In this document: positions 39,569 through 49,128 of the stretch, one piece after another | Layout of the letters: each line of letters starts with the position of its first letter | How positions within the stretch are numbered: the first letter of the stretch is position 1 | Virus record (IMG/VR): IMGVR_UViG_3300045962_000005 | Location: 1 to 60,770 of that record | DNA: 60,770 nt | Strand: one strand, 5' to 3' | Origin: a virus | The notes under the pieces: model-generated | Databases searched by the model: none | The model's input: the letters and a program-made list of their open reading frames with translations, nothing else | What the model was told of the DNA's origin: nothing | Program-made: the position numbers and the translations under genes

Positions 39569-40507
39569 TTATTCAGCTGCCTGATATACATAACCGCCAA
39601 CAAGTGATTCACCATCTACAACTTTATACCCATAGACCTGCAGTCCACGCATAATGTCACCAAAAGTAGACTCTGCACGCAGGGTTTCAGTCTTGGTTAA
39701 TTGAGATGCGAAAGTTAAACCTTGAGTAACGCCAGCGAAAACATAGTAGTGATTAGTAGTAATCGTATCACTGGTATCGCTTACGAACGGAAGGTTGTTG
39801 CTGTTGTATATAGTGAAACGGTCAATAATTCCAACACGTCCATTACGCATAGGAGTAGTGCCGTCGCCTGTTAAAGATGCATCTTTGATGTCAGACTTTT
39901 TAAGCTTAGTTGTCATCCAGTATGGAAGAACTAAGAAACGACCAGTTTCAGGACGGTTTTGCTCGTCTAAAACTTGACCCATATCAAGAATAAAATCTAG
40001 CACGGTAGCTGAGTTAATGGGAACACCGTCAGTAGCAGCACCCATATCTATACCTGCTGTGATACGACCTGCAGTAGCGCCTTTATTAGCAGCTGCAATA
40101 TCAGGGTAAATAGACCCTAAGATATCTGTATCAATAGCAATCTTCATTTGCTCAGCAGCATCTTGTGCCCATAAATTCATCTGATTAATGTCAGCTTGCT
40201 TTTCCTGAACATCGTCTATAATTGCAGACCAGTACTTACCTTTGTCGATAAGTAACTCTACGTTACTAGATTCAGGACGCTGGTTAACCAAAGTTTGACC
40301 AGATGAGTAATCGTTAATAGAAAGTGAAGGGATGGTACGAATAAGGACTTTATCACCTTGGTTGGAGATTTCGCCTTCGTATGTTGTATTACTAATAGCC
40401 CCTAACACTGTAGCATCATAGAACTTTTCGATTAGTTTGCTACTCCAGATTTCAGGTATAAAAGTACCTGAGTAGGAAGTAGAACCGTTTACGACTGGAT
40501 AAGCCAT
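39569..40507 (-). CDS. major capsid protein
   Basis: 312 aa with the sequence pattern of P22/N4-type HK97-fold coats: 'FIPEIWSSKLIEKFYDATVLGAISNTTYEGEISNQGDKVLIRTIP', 'GKYWSAIIDDVQEKQAD', 'AIDTDILGSI', 'GRFLVLPYWMTTKLKKSD', 'YYVFAGVTQGLTFASQLTKTETLR', 'VYGYKVVDGESL'. Follows the scaffold gene in the order of transcription. Confidence 0.85.
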   Translation of the reverse strand: MAYPVVNGSTSYSGTFIPEIWSSKLIEKFYDATVLGAISNTTYEGEISNQGDKVLIRTIPSLSINDYSSGQTLVNQRPESSNVELLIDKGKYWSAIIDDVQEKQADINQMNLWAQDAAEQMKIAIDTDILGSIYPDIAAANKGATAGRITAGIDMGAATDGVPINSATVLDFILDMGQVLDEQNRPETGRFLVLPYWMTTKLKKSDIKDASLTGDGTTPMRNGRVGIIDRFTIYNSNNLPFVSDTSDTITTNHYYVFAGVTQGLTFASQLTKTETLRAESTFGDIMRGLQVYGYKVVDGESLVGGYVYQAAE

Positions 40508-40530
40508 AGTTATTTCCTCATAAAATTAGG

Positions 40531-41547
40531 TTACGCTGCAATCCTACCTTCGGACTGAGCTGCAAAAAAATCCCGCTCAAGCGCTTTAAACTCTTTGTCT
40601 GATATTAGACCTTTTCGTTTATTGGCATACACTTGTGCGATTTCATTGCGTGTCCACGTGCGTTTCGATTCAGATTTGGGGGTAGTGCTTTTAGCTTTTC
40701 CCGGTGCAACCAGTTTTTCTTTAGCGGATTTAGCAGTAGATGATGGTTCTTGTTTTTCCAGACTGCTATGGTACTGGTTAAAAAACACAGCTGCTCTGTT
40801 AGCGTCTTGGTTTTTATGGGCAAGGCCTAGAAGCTCCATCTTGGTTGTTCCGGTGTAAGGGTCTACCTGCTGCAACCAACTTATAAAATCTTGGTTTTCG
40901 TTTAGTTCCCGCCATTCTGGTGAAAGACGGTCTAACGTAGCGTAAAATGCATTTTGAGATACTTCCTCAGTAGATTTAGCGACGTTACTAATGCCACCTT
41001 CCAGCTTTGCCAAACGGTCTTCAAGCTTTCTAGTGTACGAAGTGAATTGTTTAGCCATAGATTCTGATGCGACTCTACGCATTACATCAATCATATCGTT
41101 GCCATACTCTTCAATATCGTCTTTTGTAACAAGTTGCTTAATTTCAGGAGCTTTATTTTCCTGCGCTGGTTTAGCATTACTAATGTCTGACAAGAGCGAA
41201 CGCATAGCTTCTATCTCTTCATCTTTTTTAGTAATCATACCTTGCAAGACTTTCCACCGCTGGTCTGCCTGTTCTACCTGCTTACGAAGATACCCTACTT
41301 CATTTTCTGAATCTTTTTCTTCCGTGGATTCAACACCAGAATCAGTCTCCGGTGTTTGCACGTCTTTATCAATATCGTCTGACTGAACGTTTTCGGCCTC
41401 TGCTGTGATTGCATCGTCCTGTTCACTTTCTTGTTTTTCAACGGAAGGTTCTTTATTTTCCCCATCTAAAGGGCCAGCTTTTTCCTGTTGATTCAACTTA
41501 GTGATTAGTGCGTCTGCTTCTTCACCTAATTTTTTTGGGTCGAACAT
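40531..41547 (-). CDS. scaffolding-type protein
   Basis: 338 aa. Strongly acidic first 110 residues, a coiled-coil middle (about 85-190), a 'LSPEWRELNENQDFISWLQQVDPYTGTTKMELL' segment and a basic C-terminal end (KSTTPKSESKRTWTRNEIAQVYANKRKG), as in podovirus scaffolds whose basic C-terminus touches the coat. Directly upstream of the coat gene. Confidence 0.75.
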   Translation of the reverse strand: MFDPKKLGEEADALITKLNQQEKAGPLDGENKEPSVEKQESEQDDAITAEAENVQSDDIDKDVQTPETDSGVESTEEKDSENEVGYLRKQVEQADQRWKVLQGMITKKDEEIEAMRSLLSDISNAKPAQENKAPEIKQLVTKDDIEEYGNDMIDVMRRVASESMAKQFTSYTRKLEDRLAKLEGGISNVAKSTEEVSQNAFYATLDRLSPEWRELNENQDFISWLQQVDPYTGTTKMELLGLAHKNQDANRAAVFFNQYHSSLEKQEPSSTAKSAKEKLVAPGKAKSTTPKSESKRTWTRNEIAQVYANKRKGLISDKEFKALERDFFAAQSEGRIAA

Positions 41548-41572
41548 AGTTATTTATCTCCTAGATGCCGGG

Positions 41573-41797
41573 TTATCTACCTGCTTTTCTTATGATGTCA
41601 TTAGCGCCTTTTATGTTGTCTATTAAATCTGACAACTCCTGAGCGCGGCCTTGTGACCAGCGAACGTGCACCTCTTTTTCCATAGTAGTTATGTCTTTGT
41701 GGTGCTTATTTAATCGTTCCTGTAGCCACTCAATAAACACGGGTTCAGAGCTTTTTAGCCTAGCTAATGCCTCTACAACTTTTATGTCTATTTTCAT
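41573..41797 (-). CDS. small helical structural-region protein
   Basis: 74 aa, all helical, with W-L-Q-E-R and W-S-Q-G-R-A-Q-E-L motifs seen in small proteins between portal and scaffold genes of podoviruses. Function unknown. Confidence 0.6.
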   Translation of the reverse strand: MKIDIKVVEALARLKSSEPVFIEWLQERLNKHHKDITTMEKEVHVRWSQGRAQELSDLIDNIKGANDIIRKAGR

Positions 41798-41835
41798 ATC
41801 TTATATTATGTACTAAAAGCCTGCATTGTCAAGGG

Positions 41836-43863
41836 TTATGACAACGCACGCATATCATTATTTCCAAAATTATCTATTATTTCAGCTCCCGTAAATAATT
41901 GGTCTTCGTTTGGCTTACTAATCGCCTCTTGTCCGTTCGGTGCTGGTGGTGGTTCTGGTTGTGCCGGTGGCACTGAACCACGCATAGGAATAACGCGGTT
42001 AGTGTCCATACCCAAATCTTTAGCGACTTCGCGTAGTATTTCTGCACGACCTTCTGGGCCAACAATCTGAGAATCAATTGGGTTAGCTGTTGCCTGTAAA
42101 AATTCGTTGCGTCTTAGCTGTAATGTTTCTATCTGCATGAGTGCTACTGCACCTTTAGCGACTACCTGTGCGTCACCTTTCACGCTACTATCATCGTCAT
42201 ACTGCATATTGAACTGGTACAACTGAGTTAACAGTGGAGTAAGCACTTTCGTATCTATAGTGGATACCACGCCTTTTAGCCCTTTATTCGCTGCATTGAA
42301 CAGCATAGACATGCCTGACGCAGTGCGACCTACACCACCACTGATGTTATCTGAACCACCCATGTATCTCGGTATTAAACTCCAATCATCTGCGTACTGG
42401 TAGAACTTATCTAAAACGGCAAGTAGCTCCGACGCATTGGTATTTGGCTGGAAAAAGTCTATTGCTTGTGCACCGGAACCATACTGACTATCGGTTATCT
42501 GCCATATCTTCCAAGGGTGCATAGTTTCTATGTCCTCACCGGGAGGTAACCGGTCTACGTTGATAGCGACTTGTGGCCCTGATGCAATCCCCATATTATT
42601 CACTAGAGAACGTAAGGCTGCATTGGTAACCCCTTCAACATCTTTTAGGCCATCAGGTAATCCCTGCCCCCAGTACTCACCGGGTATTTCTTCCCAACAT
42701 GCTTTGAATATCGGTCTGATGCCTAATGGATTCGGATTAAGCTGTACTTTTATAACTTGTTTATTTATCAACCATGCCGTAACTTCGTAATCTTTATCTT
42801 TATCTGTAATGTCGTTAGAACTCATTCCCCACTCTAATAAGAGATGCCCGGGAATAGGCCCGTAGTATTCTAGGGCATCTATTTCAAACATAGGTTTATT
42901 TAGCGAGTGCGTACTATTATCGTAATCTGCCTCGTCAGCATCGGTAAGACCCAACCAATTCCGTAGCGCACCGTTTTTACTTTCTTCCAAAACCATGCGG
43001 ATAGATTCTTCATTGTATCCCTCTAGCCCTATCAAGTCATGCAGAGAACCGCGCTCTAATGTTATATGTTCTATCCAGTATCCGTCTTGCGGAGAAGATG
43101 AACCCGGACTAGGGTATGCACGTAACGGGTCTACTCTGTCAAAGGTAGGTATGATTTCATCCTCTGCGTCAGGTGCCCAGCCATTCGCGTTCTGCTGCCA
43201 TTTGAGCATCGTCTTGCGTCTGAATATCGGGCCTTTAAAGTGAGCTGCCGGGTAAGTAACCATATCGTTAAGGAAATCACCCCACGCTTCATTAAACCCC
43301 GCTTCTACCATCTGGTCTTCAATCTTATCGCCCATGCGTTCTACAGCTAATCTAGCTTCTTCTTTTATACGCATACGAACAGCGTCGGTTAGCTCATTTT
43401 TACGGGCTTGAACCATTTCCAACGGGGGAGATTGGCCTGTTAATGCAGTTGCCTCTATTATTTCTTTGTGTATTGCCTGCTCTACCTGCATTAAGTTTTC
43501 TGTGGTGAGCGTCGGTACGGGTGTTGGTTTAAGTGACCAAGCTCTATCAGATTGGCCTAGGTATACATCGCGCAACCATGCCTCTGCTATGCGACACTTG
43601 TTGCTAACAATCCTGCCGTATTCTTCGGAACCACCTGTGACTGACCGTATCTCAGATAACTTACTGGACTCATATTCCCCACGTCTAGCCCTACTAGCCG
43701 AAAGTATACGGTCTTTAACATCTGATTTCGCAGTTCGCGCATCCTGCCAAGCACTGTGAATATGTCCAGCTATACCTTCTAGTACAGGAGCATCGAAAGA
43801 AGCTTCTTTAGCCTCTTCATCCTCCATCGCTAATAGCTGAGAATTAGTAACTACGTTTAGCAT
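41836..43863 (-). CDS. portal protein
   Basis: 675 aa, in the size range of P22-type portals. Diagnostic stretches: 'ILSASRARRGEYESSKLSEIRSVTGGSEEYGRIVSNKCRIAEAWLRDVYLG', 'MVTYPAAHFKGPIF', 'VDPLRAYPSPGSSSPQDGYWIEH', 'YWGQGLPDGLKDVEGVTNAALRSLVNNMGIASGPQVAIN', 'GGSDNISGGVGRTASGMSMLFNAANKGLKGVV'. Forms the dodecameric DNA gate. The start overlaps the preceding gene's stop by 7 nt. Confidence 0.85.
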   Translation of the reverse strand: MLNVVTNSQLLAMEDEEAKEASFDAPVLEGIAGHIHSAWQDARTAKSDVKDRILSASRARRGEYESSKLSEIRSVTGGSEEYGRIVSNKCRIAEAWLRDVYLGQSDRAWSLKPTPVPTLTTENLMQVEQAIHKEIIEATALTGQSPPLEMVQARKNELTDAVRMRIKEEARLAVERMGDKIEDQMVEAGFNEAWGDFLNDMVTYPAAHFKGPIFRRKTMLKWQQNANGWAPDAEDEIIPTFDRVDPLRAYPSPGSSSPQDGYWIEHITLERGSLHDLIGLEGYNEESIRMVLEESKNGALRNWLGLTDADEADYDNSTHSLNKPMFEIDALEYYGPIPGHLLLEWGMSSNDITDKDKDYEVTAWLINKQVIKVQLNPNPLGIRPIFKACWEEIPGEYWGQGLPDGLKDVEGVTNAALRSLVNNMGIASGPQVAINVDRLPPGEDIETMHPWKIWQITDSQYGSGAQAIDFFQPNTNASELLAVLDKFYQYADDWSLIPRYMGGSDNISGGVGRTASGMSMLFNAANKGLKGVVSTIDTKVLTPLLTQLYQFNMQYDDDSSVKGDAQVVAKGAVALMQIETLQLRRNEFLQATANPIDSQIVGPEGRAEILREVAKDLGMDTNRVIPMRGSVPPAQPEPPPAPNGQEAISKPNEDQLFTGAEIIDNFGNNDMRALS

Positions 43864-44741
43864 TTCATGGCCCTCTTGACTGTGCCGCCTTGCCTATAGT
43901 TCTGGTCTTCACTTTTTCGTCTGGCTTTACCCATTGCTTCCCTAGCCTTAGCTATGAGCGTATCGAAATGTTTAGTGCCATAATAGTCTACGACGTGTTT
44001 AGGTATAACAAATTCATCCTTAGATAAACGTGCTGGTTGTTGACCGTCTATCATTGCAAGTACGGAATCTGATTTAGGCGTTCCGGGGCCGTCTACCATT
44101 GCACCGCCTACGTCTTGAAGCTCATCGGTTACTACACCGCCTTTAGCGTATAACTGAGTTTGTCCAGCGTTTCGGGCTACCATATTATTGCGTGCACGCT
44201 TAGAAAGCAACGCTCCGACGACTTTGGCGTATTGCTCAGGGGAGAGCGCATTGGCATTGCCCACCATCGCTTTAGCGTATGCGGGATACCCTGCAGCGAC
44301 TTCTCCACCATCAGCGTATTTATAACTTACAACGGTTTCGTATTTTGCCCTATCGTTAGGGTCTGTAATCGGAGCGCCCAGCGATCCTAATAGGCCTTGT
44401 CTATACCCTTCGTATAAGGGACCTTCAGAATCTTGCGTTGCGTCTAGCGCCATTTTAGTCTGGTCTAACCCGAACCTGTCGCGGTCTAACCCGAACCTGT
44501 CGCGGTCTAACCCGAACTTATCTCTTTCTAGCGCCGCTTGGTCTTTCTCCAAACCGTACTTAGCCTGTTGCTCTGCGGTCAGCTGAGCGTTATCCAGCTC
44601 TTTCTCTGCAGCCATAAACGCTGTTTTAGACACTGCACCCGTTCGGCTTCTACCCTTAGCATCGCTTATGATTTTCCGTGCCCGTTTTCCAGCGAGGTCT
44701 TCTGCAGATTCATCGTTTCCTAACATTCCTATAAAAGCCAT
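43857..44741 (-). CDS. virion-associated protein with 7-residue tandem repeat
   Basis: 294 aa. The middle has three copies of a 7-residue unit D-R-D-R-F-G-L encoded by a 21-bp tandem DNA repeat (about 44463-44518). The C-terminal half has 'YADGGEVAAGYPAY', 'YAKGGVV' and 'LSKDEFVIPKHVVDYYGTKHFDTLI', a Gly-Gly-Val plus GEFVIP ending also present in the 36562-37809 product and in many podovirus internal or tape-measure-like proteins. Encoded directly upstream of the portal. Confidence 0.65.
   Translation of the reverse strand: MAFIGMLGNDESAEDLAGKRARKIISDAKGRSRTGAVSKTAFMAAEKELDNAQLTAEQQAKYGLEKDQAALERDKFGLDRDRFGLDRDRFGLDQTKMALDATQDSEGPLYEGYRQGLLGSLGAPITDPNDRAKYETVVSYKYADGGEVAAGYPAYAKAMVGNANALSPEQYAKVVGALLSKRARNNMVARNAGQTQLYAKGGVVTDELQDVGGAMVDGPGTPKSDSVLAMIDGQQPARLSKDEFVIPKHVVDYYGTKHFDTLIAKAREAMGKARRKSEDQNYRQGGTVKRAMKC
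44463..44518. repeat. 21-bp tandem repeat in the upstream-of-portal gene
   Basis: The unit GTCTAACCCGAACCTGTCGCG occurs in two near-exact copies plus a diverged third; gives the D-R-D-R-F-G-L repeat. Copy number may vary between strains. Confidence 0.75.
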
Positions 44742-44752
44742 TTTATTTCTCC

Positions 44753-46693
44753 TTATACTGCTTCAAATGAGTTATTAGCAGAATCGCTAATCTGAGCGCT
44801 AACACTAAGTCCTGATAAATAAGACCCACCAATAGTAGCGCCTATTTGCGCTTCCATCTTAGTCGCTTCGACTAGATAATCTGCTTCTTTCATAGCAGCC
44901 TGTAATTCTAGTTCTAATTTCCTAAATGTATTTTCAATATTCAGTTTAGTATTTTCTATTCCAGCTAAAAACTCTTTCAATGCCTGATCCCGCATACCAG
45001 TATAATTCTGTATCATTGCCTTGGCATAATCTGTTTGAGCATTAGCACCTTGTACTCTAATCTGCTGAGCCTTGATCACTTCTTCGCTTTCAATTTGATA
45101 TTTCTGTAATTTAGTTTTAAACACGTCAAGTTCAAACTGCTTTTCTTTAATAACTGCATCTAAATCTTCTAATCTTGTTTTTTGTGAAAGCTCGAACTCA
45201 CGGTACCCGGCTAAATAGTTTTCAATTACTTGTGCATCAAGTTCAGTTTCTGTTTTCAATGCTTGTGCCCAAGTATTCTTAATTTCAAATGCCATTTGGT
45301 GAACTTTAGCCCTGTTTAAATTAGTCTCTACATAAGCATTATATTCTTCTATTTTCTGTTTATTATAAGCAAAACCAAGTTCTGCTTTTTCTACCGCCAA
45401 CCGATAACTATTAATCGCACTATTAACCGCTTCTACTTCCGCCATATAAACTTTAACTTTAGACTCGTTGTACCCTAATTGAGCTTGAGCAGACTCTATT
45501 TTTAATTTATCCGCTTCTAATTTAAGTTTCATTTCTTCCAACTGAACACGATGTACTTCAAATTGAAATTTATACACCTCAGTATCAAGATTATATAGGT
45601 CAATATCAGCTCGTAATTTATCAAACTGAGCTTGGAATGTAACTTTAGCAACTTCAAATAAACGATTTTCAACTTCTTGGAATAAGGATATATTAAGACG
45701 TTCCATATCCAACCCTTGAACAACTGCGTGTTTTAAGTTTTCAACTTCATGTTTAACACGTTCTATAGCCAAATCTCTAGAGCGCCCTAACTCAGTATCT
45801 AAGACTTTTTGATTAATTTCATCTTCACGGGCAACCTGTATACCTGTCGGCATAGTGAAACCAAGATTAGCAATGGATTGTCTTACTTCCTGAATTGCTT
45901 TAACAGTGGCTTTGTTTTCTCTGTCCTGCTCACGCCCCCAGATTAAATCCCATGTTTCATCAGGAATCCCAGTTGTGCCATTAAGCATTTCTGTAATAAC
46001 TTCTTCGACTTTATCCCACATAGTACTCGAGTAAGAAGTGCCTACCCAACTAAAATTCTTTATGTCGCTTGATTCTGTACCTGTATAATTCGGAGCAGTT
46101 TCAGTGAAGTCAGATATAGTTCCGTAATTGTCTAATAAATTAAGATTAGTGATTGGTTTTATATCAACAGCATTTGGTAAATCCGGTATATCTTGATTTG
46201 GTAGTTCATCAATGTTATCTAAATTAAAAGGAGAAACTTCTACATATCCTAAATCATCTTTTATTGTATCCGGGTCTTGTGGTTTATCAACATATTCAGG
46301 TAAAACACTATTCCTTACAATTAAATCTTCGTTTTCTTTATCTTCTTCACTTTTATAGACAGGTTGATTTTCTTCAGCATCAAAATTAATGATTTCATCA
46401 TCTACATCATTTGGGAAATTACTTTTCAAATCACTAATTTTTGAATGAAGTTCATCCATTAATTCTTTTGCATCCTCAAGTGCAGATTTAGCATCAGCAG
46501 AAGCGCTTTCATCTATTAAATCATTGGGTAATGGTATTTCTTGCGGGTCGGTAGCGCCAATTAAGCCTGTAGGAATTTTTTGTTGCATAGCACTAATAAC
46601 TTGCAAAGCATCATCTACTAAATCAGTAGCTCGTTTTACTTTAGAATCGTAAAAACCTGCTACATAAGCTGGTGCACCTGTAGTTACTGTCAT
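44753..46693 (-). CDS. long coiled-coil virion-type protein
   Basis: 646 aa. Residues about 280-600 are an almost continuous heptad coiled coil (LDMERLNISLFQEVENRLFEVAKVTFQAQFDKLRADIDLYNLDTEVYKFQFEVHRVQLEEMKLKLEADKLKIESAQAQLGYNESKVKVYMAEV). The first 250 residues are acidic and Pro/Asn-rich. The Gly/Ser C-terminus ends SLSVSAQISDSAN. This layout recurs in phage head-tail or internal proteins of unknown role. It lies between tail and portal genes. Confidence 0.7.
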   Translation of the reverse strand: MTVTTGAPAYVAGFYDSKVKRATDLVDDALQVISAMQQKIPTGLIGATDPQEIPLPNDLIDESASADAKSALEDAKELMDELHSKISDLKSNFPNDVDDEIINFDAEENQPVYKSEEDKENEDLIVRNSVLPEYVDKPQDPDTIKDDLGYVEVSPFNLDNIDELPNQDIPDLPNAVDIKPITNLNLLDNYGTISDFTETAPNYTGTESSDIKNFSWVGTSYSSTMWDKVEEVITEMLNGTTGIPDETWDLIWGREQDRENKATVKAIQEVRQSIANLGFTMPTGIQVAREDEINQKVLDTELGRSRDLAIERVKHEVENLKHAVVQGLDMERLNISLFQEVENRLFEVAKVTFQAQFDKLRADIDLYNLDTEVYKFQFEVHRVQLEEMKLKLEADKLKIESAQAQLGYNESKVKVYMAEVEAVNSAINSYRLAVEKAELGFAYNKQKIEEYNAYVETNLNRAKVHQMAFEIKNTWAQALKTETELDAQVIENYLAGYREFELSQKTRLEDLDAVIKEKQFELDVFKTKLQKYQIESEEVIKAQQIRVQGANAQTDYAKAMIQNYTGMRDQALKEFLAGIENTKLNIENTFRKLELELQAAMKEADYLVEATKMEAQIGATIGGSYLSGLSVSAQISDSANNSFEAV

Positions 46694-46703
46694 AGTCTTT
46701 CTC

Positions 46704-47015
46704 CTAATCTATATCATTGAATACTGTATAAAAATTTGTAGCATCAATGCTCGGAACTATCGCTTTGCCGTTTCCATCAGCTCCGTTTTGTAATAATATA
46801 TCACCATTAAAGATGATAAGCTGAATGTAGCATACATACCCTGTACTGTTCCATTCACCAATTGTAGTAGTTACAGCGTATTCTTGCACATATTTATTTT
46901 GTTCTTTATCCCAATATGTCATACCAGCGTTCATGAGTTTTTCATCAGTAATGTTAAGCTCACAATCTCCGCTTTCAAAATTAAACCCTTGTGGATTATA
47001 ACTTTCAACTTTCAT
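46704..47015 (-). CDS. hypothetical tail-region protein
   Basis: 103 aa from ATG 47015 (MKVESYNPQG), preceded by GGAG; the longer frame to 47087 would lie in the preceding gene. Beta-rich and acidic. Start overlaps the upstream gene's stop by 11 nt. Not recognised. Confidence 0.6.
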   Translation of the reverse strand: MKVESYNPQGFNFESGDCELNITDEKLMNAGMTYWDKEQNKYVQEYAVTTTIGEWNSTGYVCYIQLIIFNGDILLQNGADGNGKAIVPSIDATNFYTVFNDID

Positions 47016-49128
47016 CGTACCAAGACTCCTCTCCTGTACCGTTTTTAACAGTATAATCCCCTGTCCATTCTTTAAACCCAGTACCATAACTTGGTGGTGG
47101 AGAACTACCTAAACCCCCACATTCTCCAGTATCACCTGTAGTATCACCACAACTATAACTACCTATTGGTATATTTTTTACTTCTGGGCTGCCATAAGTA
47201 ATCGCACCTGCTCTATTAAAATTACCAATGTCAAACGATGTAGTACCACCCGTAGATTCAGTAGTAGAATCAAGTATTACACGTTGTTTTCCTTCTGCAC
47301 AAAAATACGTTTTCCTTGTTAGTTTATTTTTTACTCCGTTACTAGGTGTAATATTATAATCTGAGGATAAACCATATCTTGATTTATAAGTCGAGGCTGT
47401 GCCTGAAGATTTATATTCTTCTATCGTTACTAAATAAAGCTCCATTGACAAATCTACCAATCTAAATGAAGCTGTCTTTGTAGTTCTATCTATCGTAGCG
47501 GTTTCTGTTGTTACACCATCATAGTTTAAAACTCCCGGTTCTTCTGCATCGACAAAAGTATCATCACGAATATTTTCTGAATATCGGAGTGTTTCATTAG
47601 TTGTATTAGGAGTAGGAGGAAACAGTGTTGTACTACCTTCGACAACATAAGTATTTCCAGAAGTTCCACCTGTAATTGTAGCATTTCCAGATTTATTATT
47701 TGTAGATTTAGTTTCAGAAAAGAAAAGTGTTGCTTGTCCTATATTATATGAACTGCTTTTTTTATCTACGCTCCATGAATAACTAGTTGTATATTCAAAA
47801 TCTTCATCCCGAATCGCATATAATCTGTTATCTGTTATTCTACTATAAGCAACTCCTAGTAAATTTTTTCTTTTATTTACTACTTTATATGTACCTGACC
47901 CTGTATCTGTACCAGCAGATTCATTACCTAATCTGGAATTATTAGAAGTGTATGCTCTACAAGGTGAAGTTGCAAACTCTCCTGTAGAGCACCCTGACCA
48001 GTTACGAGAGCCAGAAGGCGTACTAGTACCGCTATGGCTCACAGTACCATAATTTACTGTACTTCTGTCGTAACCGGGGCCTATAGTACGTAGCTTATTT
48101 ACAGACATTGTCCCATCAGCAGTAGTATCATTTATTTCATAAACTTCATACCGCCTATCGGCTTCCCAATACCCGAACTCGATAAAGAAAATAGTTTTTG
48201 TGCCATCACGATTCGTTACAAAGTTCGCTCCCTGCAGTATCGGTGTAGAAGGTACTCTGGCATTTAGCCCTGCAGGAATATTTTTAGTCCACTGATCAAC
48301 AAAAGAAAAACTAGGAAGCGGGTATACCTGATCTTCTTTATAGTTAGTGTCATAAGGTAACTTTCCTTTAGTTATTTTAAGTGTACCAGTATTCCAGTTT
48401 AGGAAATTATAAGTATAGCCAATCACCCAGCGAACACCATCTTCATCCTTCTTAATGTGTACGCCACCGCCTATACCTAGCTGTCCAATAGCGTTAGGCC
48501 CATTAACCACTAAGCCCTGAACAAATTCTTTACAGATAACTTGATGCCCTAAACCGCATATTTTTGTATTTTGCTCAGCATCTACATTTTGACCAAACCT
48601 GTATTCTGTATTCCAGCTGCGATAAATAGCTGAAACAGCAGCACCAGTTTTCTGCTCAACCCAAGTTATTGACCCTAATCTTAAAAATGGATTTCCATTA
48701 TATAATTGAGAACTTTTATTTTGATCAGGAGATATTTCAAACTTACCTTTTTCACGTTCTTCTCCGGGAAGGATTGGTATATAATCATAAGTACCTCGAC
48801 CCCAATCAAAAATATTATTGAAGTAAGGGGGATTAAGGCTAGAAGATTTTAAAACTGCAACAAGTGAACGAATACCGCCTAAACCCATTTTATCAAGGTC
48901 AATCCAACAGGTGATATCTCTATGACCCGAAAGTCTAAATGAATGGATTATTGTAAAGATAATATTATTATGAGATCGAAAAGAATGCCTAAACATTCTT
49001 TCATTTCTATGTAGCGAAATAGCTTGTTCTATATAAGAACGGGCCATAGGAAAATAAGGACTGATTAATTTGTTACGCCCTTTAGCAACAAATCTAACCG
49101 GCCCTATATATTTTCCTTGCGTTCTCAT
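47005..49128 (-). CDS. large beta-rich tail-region protein
   Basis: 707 aa. Mostly beta strands with Tyr, Thr and Gly, no enzyme motif spotted. A Ser/Thr/Gly stretch (about 350-430) and a Cys/Gly-rich end (SYSCGDTTGDTGECGGLGSSPPP). Placed between two tail-type genes; likely a tail or tail-tip component. Coupled to the LamG gene upstream (4-nt overlap). Confidence 0.6.
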   Translation of the reverse strand: MRTQGKYIGPVRFVAKGRNKLISPYFPMARSYIEQAISLHRNERMFRHSFRSHNNIIFTIIHSFRLSGHRDITCWIDLDKMGLGGIRSLVAVLKSSSLNPPYFNNIFDWGRGTYDYIPILPGEEREKGKFEISPDQNKSSQLYNGNPFLRLGSITWVEQKTGAAVSAIYRSWNTEYRFGQNVDAEQNTKICGLGHQVICKEFVQGLVVNGPNAIGQLGIGGGVHIKKDEDGVRWVIGYTYNFLNWNTGTLKITKGKLPYDTNYKEDQVYPLPSFSFVDQWTKNIPAGLNARVPSTPILQGANFVTNRDGTKTIFFIEFGYWEADRRYEVYEINDTTADGTMSVNKLRTIGPGYDRSTVNYGTVSHSGTSTPSGSRNWSGCSTGEFATSPCRAYTSNNSRLGNESAGTDTGSGTYKVVNKRKNLLGVAYSRITDNRLYAIRDEDFEYTTSYSWSVDKKSSSYNIGQATLFFSETKSTNNKSGNATITGGTSGNTYVVEGSTTLFPPTPNTTNETLRYSENIRDDTFVDAEEPGVLNYDGVTTETATIDRTTKTASFRLVDLSMELYLVTIEEYKSSGTASTYKSRYGLSSDYNITPSNGVKNKLTRKTYFCAEGKQRVILDSTTESTGGTTSFDIGNFNRAGAITYGSPEVKNIPIGSYSCGDTTGDTGECGGLGSSPPPSYGTGFKEWTGDYTVKNGTGEESWYDES

